Positions 18,478-26,700 of a stretch of DNA of 64,000 bases are shown in pieces. Location: positions 3,469 through 67,468 of the forward strand of contig CAYMFM010000016.1 of assembly GCA_964389685.1 (NCBI GenBank), read 5' to 3'. Under the pieces are notes generated by a model. The model was not told the origin of the DNA and ran no database searches. It saw only the letters and a list, made by a program, of their open reading frames with translations. Source of the DNA: G020353115 sp964389685. GTDB taxonomy: Bacteria > Bacteroidota > Bacteroidia > Bacteroidales > VadinHA17. Position numbers and translations under genes: made by a program. Position 1 is the first letter of the stretch; every line of letters begins with the position of its first letter.

Positions 18478-18876
18478 ATGAAACAAAAAAACAGAATTTG
18501 GATTTACCCATCGTTTGTAATAATGGGATTTTTACTACTGCTTGCAACTAGTTGTGAAAAAGATAGCACCTCTCCTGACTATGCAAGTAAAGTTACAGGT
18601 ACATATTATGGGACAGTGACTGTAGTTGGAACAGGAAGTGTATCAGGCTCCTCAAAACTGACTAAAAGTTCAGACAAAGTAGTTAATCTGGTAATTACAA
18701 TAGGTTCAAGCAGCATTCCCCTGAATGGAATCGACGTCAGTAAGTCTGGAGGCACTATTTATTATTTGAATTACACTGACGCTAGTGGCTCGTTCTCAGG
18801 TACAGTCAATGGAAATAGTCTTACATGGACTTTAACCGATGGTAGTGATACGATTACATTTAGTGGTACAAGATAA
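18478..18876 (+). CDS. Lipoprotein, 132 residues, beta-rich
   Basis: Start at ATG 18478 (a second ATG lies nine bases upstream). Signal peptide with lipobox LATSC, then CEKDSTSPDYASKVTG and a Ser/Thr/Gly-rich small beta domain with GTYYGTVTVVGTG and SGTVNGNSLTWTLTDGSDT. This layout is like the small lipocalin-type lipoproteins of Bacteroidota that begin with a GTY-G motif. No partner genes; flanked by non-coding repeat DNA. Confidence 0.78.
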   Translation: MKQKNRIWIYPSFVIMGFLLLLATSCEKDSTSPDYASKVTGTYYGTVTVVGTGSVSGSSKLTKSSDKVVNLVITIGSSSIPLNGIDVSKSGGTIYYLNYTDASGSFSGTVNGNSLTWTLTDGSDTITFSGTR

Positions 18877-19114
18877 ATCAATCCTCCAAGGATTTCATTA
18901 CTCTGTTCAACAACCTAAATTATAGTACTTTAGCTAGTTGAATATTTATATCATAATGCCAATCGAACATCATTTAATCGTGAGGAAGTTCAATAGCACA
19001 ACGGGTTAACTTATTAACAATTAACAAATAGCTATTACCCACTGAGGAATTCTATTGTTTTCAGGTATTTAAGGCAATTTAGGCAATTGAGGCATTCAAG
19101 GCATTTGTAAATTC
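18877..19114. other. Non-coding spacer with 9-bp tandem repeat
   Basis: No gene. A TTAAC-rich patch at about 19005-19035 and a degenerate 9-bp tandem array with unit nAGGCAnTT at about 19068-19108, also present at about 20842-20890. Confidence 0.6.
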
Positions 19115-19500
19115 TTAATCTTCCTGCTTCTTCAGAATATAATATCCGGCTCCTGCATCGTAATGCAGTTTACTGACGTTTCCTTCCTCTTCTACAAACG
19201 AAATGAAAGAATTACCCAGCGCCCATTTCTTATCCCCGGAATAGTCAAGGGTGTCTATGCTCCCATAAAGTTCAATGGTCAATATCTCTTCACCGGCATC
19301 AATAATTACCTCCATGTCTCTTCCTGTTCTATGGCCCTGAGCAATGTATCCCTTGGGTATTCAAAAAAAGCATATTCACCGAACGAGGGCATTTCGGTAT
19401 AGCCCTTTATTCCTGAAGTATGGTTCAAACGCTGTTCAATGGTGACTTCCCTGCCTTTTGTGTCAAAATCCAGGTATTCGGTGATATCATCCCCTCCATA
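19115..19500 (-). pseudogene. Serine hydrolase (class C beta-lactamase-like) remnant with internal deletion
   Basis: Minus-strand text from about 19500: DDITEYLDFDTKGREVTIEQRLNHTSGIKGYTEMP, the region after the SxxK motif in beta-lactamase/PBP4*-type serine hydrolases, followed by RDTLLRAIEQE. Near 19310 the frame changes to DAGEEILTIELYGSIDTLDY ... AGAGYYILKKQED, which looks like the far C-terminal domain. Both the 5' part with the catalytic Ser and a middle segment are missing. The pattern (kept ends, lost middle, frameshift at the joint) copies the GT39 remnant. Confidence 0.65.
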
Positions 19501-19654
19501 GGAGTGGCATGTTAGTAACCCAAGGTGAGCGAACGGATGTGAGCGCCTGCCTGCCGGCGAGACAGGTAATCCTGGGAAATGGAACCGGAAATGAAATCGC
19601 CGAAACTGAAAACCTGGATTGTTGTAGATGTGTTTTATTCTTCTACAGGAATCC

Positions 19655-20176
19655 CTATCGTTCAACACCCAGCTCATCAAGGACCAGAGAATTGATATTC
19701 TTGCTATCCGGTGCGGTAAAGACGACCGACCCTTTGCTGATGTCAAGGATGTAAGTGAAACCTCCCCGGGTAGCAACGTTATCAATTGCTTTCTGCACCT
19801 TTTCATAGATGGGTTGCAGGAGCTCATAGTTCCGCTGCTGCAATTGCTGATTGGCATTTTGCTGAAAATTATAGATCTTTTCCCTCATTTCCATAATCTC
19901 AGATTCCTTGGTTTTCTTAATGAGTTCAGAATAGTTCTCCTGGTTCGTTTCATAATCATTCTCCAGGTTGTTCAATTCAACCTGCATATTCTCCAACATC
20001 ACTTCAAGCTCTTTCGTGTCTTTTTCCAGCAATAGCTGGGCACTGTCACTTTCCGGCATTGCGGAGACTATTTCAATCACATTGACGTGACCGATCTTAA
20101 GCTGGTCCTGTGCAAAAAGGTTCTGACCACTTAACATCAAAATAAACCCGGATAGAAAAAAAAACATCTTTTTCAT
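19655..20176 (-). CDS. OmpH/Skp family periplasmic chaperone, 173 residues
   Basis: Skp-type chaperones hold unfolded outer-membrane proteins in the periplasm. Signal peptide (ending NLFAQ), then IGHVNVIEIVSAMPE, the conserved start of the family, and a long coiled-coil arm (about 45-125) rich in Glu/Lys/Gln, ending in GGFTYILDISKGSVVFTAPD, the usual return strand. Size is normal. Single gene, with no bam or lpx genes around it. Confidence 0.92.
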   Translation of the reverse strand: MKKMFFFLSGFILMLSGQNLFAQDQLKIGHVNVIEIVSAMPESDSAQLLLEKDTKELEVMLENMQVELNNLENDYETNQENYSELIKKTKESEIMEMREKIYNFQQNANQQLQQRNYELLQPIYEKVQKAIDNVATRGGFTYILDISKGSVVFTAPDSKNINSLVLDELGVER

Positions 20177-20974
20177 ATGATTAATTTTTAGGGCCAGTTC
20201 GGTATATTGTACAATGCTAACTATGAGTTTAGAATTTTATTTCCTGGAATTTTAGTGAACTTTTTGTGATTTCGTGTTTTAGTAACGCACGGTTAGTGGC
20301 AGTTTTCGTTTCTAAAATCTTGCCACAAAAACACAAAGACACGAAATCCGCAAAAAGAAAACCAGTGATAACTTACAACTTTCAGTATATATCGAACTCG
20401 CGTTATTATAAGCAAAATGGGATTGGTTTCCTGTAAAAATAGAGGTATTCCAGGTACAAAACAAAGCCTGAAAGTTAAAAAAGCTTAAAGTGAGGATATT
20501 AGCTGCTATAAATAAAAAGGTGTTGTAAGACCCGTCAGTGTCTATTTGACCTGACGGTGTCTGATCTGATTTTAAATCAAATACCCGTAATCGTGCTTCT
20601 CAGCCGGCAAATGAACATTTTCCACCTTATGCTCAGCATGATAGAGTGCATATACTCTTTGGATGTATGGGTATTCAACGCGCGGTGTATTCCTTGTCCA
20701 GTCTCCCCCATTGGAGATCAGCAACAGGGGCCCGGGAGCGCACAGGGCAGCAATCTCAACATTGTTGGTCTGTAAAGATTTCCCGTAACGTAAAAACCCG
20801 GGAAGCTTTCAATGGCAATATTCTCCACAATATATCAAGATTTAATGAGGCATTTAAGTCATTTTAGGCAATTGAGGCACTTAAGGCAATCTAAAAACTC
20901 GTACCACGAACTGCCACCAGCACAAACTGCCCGCAGTCGTAGTACGAGTGTTCTCTACTATGCTTTACTGATCC
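20177..20974. other. Non-coding repeat region
   Basis: No credible gene. It holds an imperfect inverted repeat of about 24 bp (TTTTTGTGATTTCGTGTTTTAG near 20262 and its complement near 20335-20352), a CCGTCAG/CTGACGG hairpin at about 20533-20555, a GC-rich piece (20680-20760) faintly like the PTPGC repeat, the 9-bp nAGGCAnTT array (20842-20890), and the 51-bp palindrome. Confidence 0.6.
20898..20948 (+). repeat. 51-bp palindromic repeat, copy 2
   Basis: Differs from copy 1 (16534-16584) at two positions only, both in the loop side; arms unchanged. Confidence 0.88.
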
Positions 20975-21064
20975 TTATCCTTCCGTTGTTCCTGGTCTGT
21001 GCGCAACGAGCCGGTTATAGAGCCACGCAAAGATAGCACCTCCGATGAGCCCGTCGGCAAATGC
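20975..21064 (-). pseudogene. C-terminal remnant of a small holin-like membrane protein
   Basis: Minus-strand codons give FADGLIGGAIFAWLYNRLVAHRPG then stop. DGxIGGAIFAWLYN is the characteristic last segment of a small Bacteroidota membrane protein often labelled bacteriophage-holin-like. A stop codon lies just upstream in frame and the earlier helices are absent, so this is a tail fragment of about 30 codons, abutting the 51-bp repeat. Confidence 0.5.
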
Positions 21065-21084
21065 CTATATGTTCAATTTCATAC

Positions 21085-21645
21085 CTATTCTGTTTCTTCC
21101 GGTTCAGTTTGTTCTTCAGTTTCCTCAGCTTCTCCCATTTCAGCTTCTCCTTCATCCTCCTCCGCTTCGTCATAGGAGGAAGTATTAATAATGGATAGAT
21201 ACACAATTTTCCAATCTCCTTCAATTTTCTCTAAAAATTCCACATGGATGCTTTTATTGACAGATTCACCTTCATCATTAAAGGATTCATTATCAAAAAC
21301 AGCCCAGGCGCAATCTTCGTACACTTTAATTTTGTAATTCGTCTTTACCTCGGGATTTTTAACCGGTTCAGGATTACTCTCAAAAGCTTCTTTCATCGCC
21401 TGGCTCGATTCTTCCCATCCGGTGAAATAACCATACATGGATTTAGTGGCTCCTATCCGTACGAGTGTTTCATCCTGGAGGCAGGTTGCTGCCCAGCGGT
21501 CAAAATCCCTGGCGTAATAGGCATTGGATTCTTCTTCTATAACAGCTTTGATAGCTTCTTTTTCTTTTTCGATGTCGATCGTTTCCTCGCAGGATATTCC
21601 TGCAAGAACAACAAGAATGATTAATGGAATTAAATACTTTTTCAT
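21085..21645 (-). CDS. NTF2-like (SnoaL-type) lipoprotein with acidic tail, 186 residues
   Basis: Lipobox AGISC (Cys about 19). Then a cone-shaped NTF2-like domain: EKEAIKAVIEEESNAYYARDFDRWAATC, conserved Trp and Asp pattern, KVYEDCAWAVFD and GDWKIVYLS. After residue 155 comes a 30-residue Glu-rich tail (EAEEDEGEAEMGEAEETEEQ), unusual for the family and probably unstructured. Such proteins may bind a small molecule; the ligand is unknown. Likely single gene with its own promoter at 21773-21803. Confidence 0.85.
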   Translation of the reverse strand: MKKYLIPLIILVVLAGISCEETIDIEKEKEAIKAVIEEESNAYYARDFDRWAATCLQDETLVRIGATKSMYGYFTGWEESSQAMKEAFESNPEPVKNPEVKTNYKIKVYEDCAWAVFDNESFNDEGESVNKSIHVEFLEKIEGDWKIVYLSIINTSSYDEAEEDEGEAEMGEAEETEEQTEPEETE

Positions 21646-21772
21646 GGTTTGGTTGTTTTAAGGTTTATACTAAATGACTGTTTCTAATAAAATGCACTGA
21701 TCCCCTGCTATTTACAGGTAAACAGGTGCATTGCATATATAATAGGGACAATTGTTATCTGGTTCGGATAAA

Positions 21773-21803
21773 CAAAGGTACAGCATTTAACCATAAATGA
21801 CAA
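21773..21803 (-). promoter_or_regulatory. Promoter candidate for the NTF2-like lipoprotein
   Basis: On the minus strand: TTG (21803-21801), 20 bases, TACCTTTG (21780-21773). This matches the Bacteroidetes -33/-7 pattern with one extra spacer base. It implies a leader of about 120 bases. Confidence 0.45.
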
Positions 21804-21905
21804 TATACAATTGTTAGAATATTTCTCATCACCAACTGGCGGTTCGAAATGACAGGGAAACCGGTCGTGCCCCGGCTTTTCCACAGGAATCCCTCGGGAA
21901 AGTCC

Positions 21906-22048
21906 GGGGTACGACTATTGAGGTTCTGAATACTCGTCGCCCCAGCTGTAGTGGAGCGACGAGAAGCTGGGCATGCCCCGATTTCAACTCGGGGTACGAC
22001 TATTGAGGTTCCGAATACTCGTCGCCCCAGCTCAAGTGGAGCGACGAT
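21906..22048 (+). repeat. Tandem repeat, two units with 85-bp period
   Basis: GGGGTACGACTATTGAGGTT followed by CTGAATACTCGTCGCCCCAGCT at 21906 recurs at 21991 with few changes. Each unit holds a small GTCGCC/GGAGCGAC hairpin. Only two units; no gene. Confidence 0.8.
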
Positions 22049-22106
22049 GGGGTTGTTTTGAACAAATTTCAATGATGTTTGTTTATATACTATAACGTTT
22101 AAAACA

Positions 22107-22268
22107 AAGATTGCAATTGTTCAGGTTATTCTTCCTCCAGCGGAGTAGGTTAGTTGTTGTTGGTTTATAGGAGGAAAGGGAGCCATCCTGCGGGATGCTC
22201 CCTTTTTTCTTGACTAACACACCCCTCCCATAAGGGATCCCTAATTTATTATTGAGGGTTGCAATCTT
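22107..22268 (+). other. Structured 162-bp segment closed by a 10-bp inverted repeat
   Basis: AAGATTGCAA (22107-22116) is exactly complementary to TTGCAATCTT (22259-22268). Inside are a CTCC-AGC-GGAG hairpin, GTTAGT/ACTAAC arms and a strong GGGAGC...GCTCCC hairpin followed by T6. The minus-strand 64-codon frame here has no family resemblance. It could be a non-coding RNA or a degenerate mobile element; the repeat element at 22279 starts 10 bases away. Confidence 0.4.
22178..22208 (+). terminator. Terminator-like hairpin
   Basis: GGGAGCCATCC-TGC-GGGATGCTCCC followed by TTTTTT. Good rho-independent form on the plus strand, although no plus-strand gene is visible upstream. Confidence 0.6.
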
Positions 22269-22278
22269 CTCGTACATA

Positions 22279-22366
22279 TTAACCCGAATTATTCATGCAT
22301 TCAGCATGAATAATGACGATACATAATTGATATCTATTGATTATCAATTATATATGTCAGGGTTAA
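22279..22366 (-). repeat. 88-bp MITE-like element, copy 2 (inverted)
   Basis: Reverse complement of 2658-2745 with three differing positions, all within one hairpin arm, where this copy has the perfect stem (ATAATTGATA/TATCAATTAT). TTAACCC/GGGTTAA ends are intact. Confidence 0.85.
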
Positions 22367-22421
22367 CACCGATGGCTACTCAATGTTTTACCCCTGCCGG
22401 GGTAGATAAAAAATCTAAAAA

Positions 22422-22472
22422 CTCGTACAACGAGCTTCCAACCCATCTATCCTCGCGCAGTCGTAGTACGAG
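22422..22472 (+). repeat. 51-bp palindromic repeat, copy 3
   Basis: Arms CTCGTACAACGA and TCGTAGTACGAG retained, central 20 bases diverged from copies 1 and 2. Confidence 0.8.
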
Positions 22473-22542
22473 GATGTGTACTCATCACTGAGGATCGCAG
22501 ACTCCTGACTGCCGGCCTTGCTCTATGCTCTATGCTCTTTGC

Positions 22543-24621
22543 TCACCCATCCACCCTCACCGGCACTTCTTTTTCGGTATAGGCAGGCAGGGTAAAGACG
22601 AAATTACTCCCTTTTCCGGGTTTACTTTCTACCCAGATCCTGCCGCCGTTCTTTTCGATATACTCTTTGCTTAAGATCAGTCCAAGCCCGGTTCCTTTCT
22701 CCTTGGACGTGCCGATGTTTTTGTTTTTAACGTCGATCCGGAACAGCTTCTCCTGGTCCTCTTTACTCAATCCTATGCCGGAATCGGATACAGAGATTTC
22801 ATAGTACCCTTTCTTCTTATTTGCTGTAACCTTCACTTTGCCCCCTTTAGTATTAAACTTAATGGCATTGGTCAGTAAATTTCGGATCACTGTTTTAACC
22901 ATGTCGACATCTGCACGAACATAAGTTTTTTCGGGAATATCTGTTGACAGGTTTATGTGTTTGTATTCTGCGTTCATACGCAAAAGAGAGACCGTTCCAA
23001 AGACAATGGTTCTCAGATCAGCTTTTTCTGGATGGAAAGTGAGCCTGCCTGTTTGCGCCATCGACCACTGCAGCAAGTTATCCAGGAGGTTGAACAGCAG
23101 GTTTGCGGATTTATGTATTCGTTGGATTGAAACACTCTTTTCTTCATCACTCATCTGGCTGAAACCTTCCAGTAGTGCTTCGGTTACCGAGAGAAGCACT
23201 GAAAAAGGGTTCTTCAGATCGTGAGCGATGATGGAGAAGAATTTATCTTTCGCTGCATTCAGTTCTTTCAGATAATCAGCCTGCTTTTTTATTTCGTCCG
23301 TTGACCGTTTGAGACGATCCCTCATTTCAACCAGTGCATTTCCCAGGGCATCTTCATCACTCAGCAATTTGTAATCGGCAGTGAGATTGCCTTCTCCAAT
23401 CTCTTTTGCAAAACCAGCAGTACTTCTCAACCCTTCCAGGAGGGTGTTGGCTGATTGCGCCATTTCTTCAAGTTCATCTTTCGATTTTACCTGAATCTTC
23501 GTGCTGTTGTGTAAATTCCCCAATGCAAGGTTTTTCAGCAAGGTCGTCGTACTCTTGAGGGGCCTGGTGATGTTATGTGCAATGATCCATATGACCAGGG
23601 CAAGAATGATCAATCCCACCAAACCAACCAGGATGGAAAAATAAAAGGTTTGGTTTGCTTCCTTGGTAATGATATCAACCGGAACGACAATTCCCATTGA
23701 CCAGGGTGTATTGGTTTTAGCAATTTTTACCGGTACAAACGATACATAAGCATTTTTCCCAAATTTCGAATCTTTGGACATAAAGGAAAACTTCTCTCCG
23801 GCCACTATCTTCTCATCGAAGTGATATACCTCATCCCCCTCAGGATAGATTTTCCCGATTGGCTGTTTTATTAACTGTTTATTCGGGTGAGCTACGATCT
23901 GCCCATCATTTGCTACCAGGAAGGAAAAGGTCTGTTCCAGTGGTTTTATCTCTTCGATGATCTCCTGGAATCCCTCAATGGGAAAATCTATTCCCGTCAT
24001 TCCGACATAATGACCATTCACAATAATGGGTGTGATGACCGTTGCCATTAATATAGCACCCTCATGGATCGGTTCATCCTCAGGCAGAGCCTGGTTTATG
24101 TTGTAAGAGTAATAATAAGGCCGGGTAATTACCTCCTGCTTTCCGCTTTTTACCTGGTAGTAAATACCCGTTGTGTCATCCCCCTCCGTATCAAGGGTGT
24201 CGGTTTTAAACAGGATTTCCCCTCCGGACCGGAATTGGGTTCTCCTGATCCTCCCGTAGGGATTGGTATAATCCGGATCGATAGCACTCAATTCCCACTG
24301 TTCAAAAACAGCGGTGTATTCAGGATTTTCTACCAGGACATTATAGATCATTTCCGAAAAGATCCGGTTTCTCTCTCCGGAAGGGATATTATCATAAACC
24401 ATAAATGCTTGGGCAAGAGCACGCGAGGTTCCGAAATGTTCATTGAGGTGAGCCCTGACAAGGTTTGCACTCTCCTTGTTCAGGTTATCTGCGATAAGCT
24501 TGGCGTCATTAATGGCACGGTTTTTAAACACCATGCTGATATATCCGATAGCCAGGATATAGATCACCAGTGAAATAGATAAAAGTAAGACCCACATTTT
24601 GGTCTTGAGACGCCACTTCAT
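22543..24621 (-). CDS. Membrane sensor histidine kinase with extracytoplasmic Cache domain, 692 residues
   Basis: Autophosphorylates on His in response to an external ligand; the cognate response regulator is not in the window. ATG 24619-24621 is chosen over an upstream TTG. Domains: first membrane helix (about 8-30); double-Cache sensor (about 38-325, with TGIDFPIEGFQEII and FSFLVANDGQIVAHP); second helix (about 330-352); HAMP (about 353-405); a second HAMP-like linker with coiled coil; HisKA with FFSIIAHDLKNPF (His at about 465); HATPase_c with N box NLLTNAIKFN, DSGIGLS, and GTGLGL. All kinase motifs are intact. Confidence 0.94.
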   Translation of the reverse strand: MKWRLKTKMWVLLLSISLVIYILAIGYISMVFKNRAINDAKLIADNLNKESANLVRAHLNEHFGTSRALAQAFMVYDNIPSGERNRIFSEMIYNVLVENPEYTAVFEQWELSAIDPDYTNPYGRIRRTQFRSGGEILFKTDTLDTEGDDTTGIYYQVKSGKQEVITRPYYYSYNINQALPEDEPIHEGAILMATVITPIIVNGHYVGMTGIDFPIEGFQEIIEEIKPLEQTFSFLVANDGQIVAHPNKQLIKQPIGKIYPEGDEVYHFDEKIVAGEKFSFMSKDSKFGKNAYVSFVPVKIAKTNTPWSMGIVVPVDIITKEANQTFYFSILVGLVGLIILALVIWIIAHNITRPLKSTTTLLKNLALGNLHNSTKIQVKSKDELEEMAQSANTLLEGLRSTAGFAKEIGEGNLTADYKLLSDEDALGNALVEMRDRLKRSTDEIKKQADYLKELNAAKDKFFSIIAHDLKNPFSVLLSVTEALLEGFSQMSDEEKSVSIQRIHKSANLLFNLLDNLLQWSMAQTGRLTFHPEKADLRTIVFGTVSLLRMNAEYKHINLSTDIPEKTYVRADVDMVKTVIRNLLTNAIKFNTKGGKVKVTANKKKGYYEISVSDSGIGLSKEDQEKLFRIDVKNKNIGTSKEKGTGLGLILSKEYIEKNGGRIWVESKPGKGSNFVFTLPAYTEKEVPVRVDG

Positions 24622-24773
24622 AAGCAAAAACAGGGTTAGTTATAAATATATACTATTAACTTCTGATCAAACTATTATATTGTGCAATAGCCTTGTCCGA
24701 AGGTAAAAAGTTCATTCATGAACTACAATCATTTTACCGGAAAAATCACTCTTTCATTCGTGCAATGGTGTAT

Positions 24774-25883
24774 TTAAACTGGCTCATTTTGTCTGGTTTC
24801 TTTATCCAGCCACTTTTCAACTATTTCTTTCACCCGTTTCGAAGATTGTCCATCGGTATACGAAAAGATATAGTTTTTATCTTCCAGTATCTTCTCTTTT
24901 CTCTCTTCCGACGGATTCATAGCCTTCTCAACCGCTTCTTCCAGGTTATCCCCCGGTCTGGTATGTACAAAACTCTCTTTCAACCACTCCGAGCTGCTGT
25001 TTTCCAGCAGCGGTTTCCCGTCACCGTGTGTTAACTGTTCATCGGGAAGATCGACGATGATCCCGCACCGTTCCAGTGCCAGGAATTCGTTGATAACACT
25101 TGATCCATCGCTGATGATCACATCTGCGACAAAGAGAAATGGACGGATATCGTGCTTGTCCGGGGGAACAAGATAAAATGACGGGTAACGTTTTTTCAGT
25201 CTTTCAAAGATCAGGTGTTGCTCATGAGATGCATAAAGACCCGACCAGCTATATGGATGAAGTTTCACGATCACCTGGTATTGTTCGGACAGTTTCACCA
25301 CCTCTTCTCCGATTGAAAAAATGGATGTGGGTTTGAATGAAGGCGCATAGAGTACAACCTTCTTGTCGGGATTGAGACCCATCTTCTTCAGCAGGTCATT
25401 CCTGTTGTAGGTCCCGTTAAAAAGGATATCCAGCTTTGGCAAACCGACAGAATGGATCTCATGGATCACATCCAATCCGTATTTTTTGAACTTTTCCACC
25501 CGGTAGGGTCCTTCAACAAAGCAATGGTATGTTACATCGGTTTGCTTCCTCAAATGCCGGTACCGGAGCGTTTTTATCCCGGGCCCATGATCGACATTGC
25601 AAAGCATTGCCCTGCCAAACCGCTGGGGATCTTTCAACTGAGCACCGGAAAAAACCACATCAAAACCCAGAGTTTCACTGGTGACCCGGTATCCCTCATC
25701 CCTGTATTTCTCCTCAATCTCCTCCCTGCGGGAAACCATGAAGAAGTAAAAGACACGTTTCCGGTTCCTTCCAAACCGCAGAAAAAGTTCGTACTGTCCA
25801 TCTTTGGCGAATTCGTCATATATCGGTTTAAGGCTTGCCCAGTAATACTCCTGGGTGATGTTGAACAGGATCTTATATCTCAT
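24774..25883 (-). CDS. CDP-glycerol glycerophosphotransferase-like (TagB/TagF) transferase, 369 residues
   Basis: Family members transfer glycerol- or ribitol-phosphate, or act as GT-B glycosyltransferases, on surface polymers. ATG 25881-25883 is preferred over the farther frame start because it begins MRYKILFNITQEYYWASLKPIYDEF. Family marks: DHGPGIKTL, SVGLPKLD, VVLYAPSFKP, VIVKLHPYSW and ADVIISDGSSVINEFLAL with the usual Ser-Ser. It overlaps the sulfotransferase end by 11 bases, indicating one transcript and a shared task in decorating a cell-surface glycan. The exact donor is unknown. Confidence 0.82.
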   Translation of the reverse strand: MRYKILFNITQEYYWASLKPIYDEFAKDGQYELFLRFGRNRKRVFYFFMVSRREEIEEKYRDEGYRVTSETLGFDVVFSGAQLKDPQRFGRAMLCNVDHGPGIKTLRYRHLRKQTDVTYHCFVEGPYRVEKFKKYGLDVIHEIHSVGLPKLDILFNGTYNRNDLLKKMGLNPDKKVVLYAPSFKPTSIFSIGEEVVKLSEQYQVIVKLHPYSWSGLYASHEQHLIFERLKKRYPSFYLVPPDKHDIRPFLFVADVIISDGSSVINEFLALERCGIIVDLPDEQLTHGDGKPLLENSSSEWLKESFVHTRPGDNLEEAVEKAMNPSEERKEKILEDKNYIFSYTDGQSSKRVKEIVEKWLDKETRQNEPV

Positions 25884-26661
25884 TGTTTTGTCCAATCGTA
25901 TAATCAAGTGTTTTCAGCAAATCAATCGCTTCCTGGTTTTTCATAAATTCGAGGTAGCGTTCCCTGTGCTCTTCTCTTTTCCATTTTTCAATTGCCCCGG
26001 AATGGATCTTCTGAATAGAACTGGCCCAGTGTTTGCTGGCCCGAATGGTTGCATGCTCCTCCCATTTCAGGAAATTCGGATGAAACTCCAGTGAAAGGTA
26101 GGAGCATACTTTCTGCATGGTTTCTTCAAAATTGAGGATCAGGTCTTCATACCGGATTGTCAGGACCCTGGGATGGTCTTTAAAAGTTAACCCGAAAGTG
26201 ACATCCCGGACCCATCGTTCCGCAAAAACCCAGTATTGGTCGGGAGTGTGTTTTGGATGTTTTGAGGTGACAACATCCCTGCCGTCGCGCACCAGATGGA
26301 TCAACAACGCCGTGGGATGAAAATCAAGTATTTTATCAAAGGTGATGATGTTCTTGGGTGTTTTCTCGCACCAGCGGATGGCAGTTTTGGGAATCCTCCG
26401 GTAAATGAATTCACGGTAGAGTCTGTCCGGCCTTTCAATTTCATAACGGTCACCGGTTTTTATCCATTTTTCAAACGCATAGGTCTGTTTTTTTATGGCA
26501 TAAATGTCGGGATGGGCGGAAAGGATAGCATTGAGCAGGGTTGATCCGGAACGGGGTGCCGATCCGATGATGATTGGAATTCCGGTAAATCGTTTCCTTT
26601 CAATACGCTTGCCCAGTTTCAGTATCAGGGGAGCTGCAGCCCGTTTTATTGCGTTATTCAT
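25873..26661 (-). CDS. PAPS-dependent sulfotransferase, 262 residues
   Basis: Transfers sulfate from PAPS to a glycan or small molecule. The 5'-phosphosulfate loop is SAPRSGSTLLNAIL (about 33-46) and the 3'-phosphate site is LIHLVRDGRDVVTS (about 120-133); RYEDLILNFEETM and the WxxxI end follow the Sulfotransfer_3/1 pattern. It lies directly before the TagB/F-like gene with overlap, and 28 bases after ung on the same strand. Carbohydrate sulfation is the likely role by context, not proven. Confidence 0.9.
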   Translation of the reverse strand: MNNAIKRAAAPLILKLGKRIERKRFTGIPIIIGSAPRSGSTLLNAILSAHPDIYAIKKQTYAFEKWIKTGDRYEIERPDRLYREFIYRRIPKTAIRWCEKTPKNIITFDKILDFHPTALLIHLVRDGRDVVTSKHPKHTPDQYWVFAERWVRDVTFGLTFKDHPRVLTIRYEDLILNFEETMQKVCSYLSLEFHPNFLKWEEHATIRASKHWASSIQKIHSGAIEKWKREEHRERYLEFMKNQEAIDLLKTLDYTIGQNNEI

Positions 26662-26668
26662 TGGTTGA

Positions 26669-26700
26669 CAAAAGTATATTGCTAAATCATCACCAGGAAA
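26669..26700 (-). promoter_or_regulatory. Promoter candidate for the sulfotransferase operon
   Basis: Minus strand: TTTC (26700-26697), 20 bases, TACTTTTG (26676-26669), inside the end of ung. The start site would fall within a few bases of the sulfotransferase ATG, giving an almost leaderless message. Confidence 0.4.

Noticed and set aside
19306..19857. 183-codon minus-strand frame
   Set aside because: Composite: its first half is an out-of-frame reading of ompH and its second half is the serine hydrolase remnant; not a real fusion protein.
21906..22048. Possible CRISPR array
   Set aside because: Only two repeat units with no unique spacers of regular length and no cas genes anywhere in the window.
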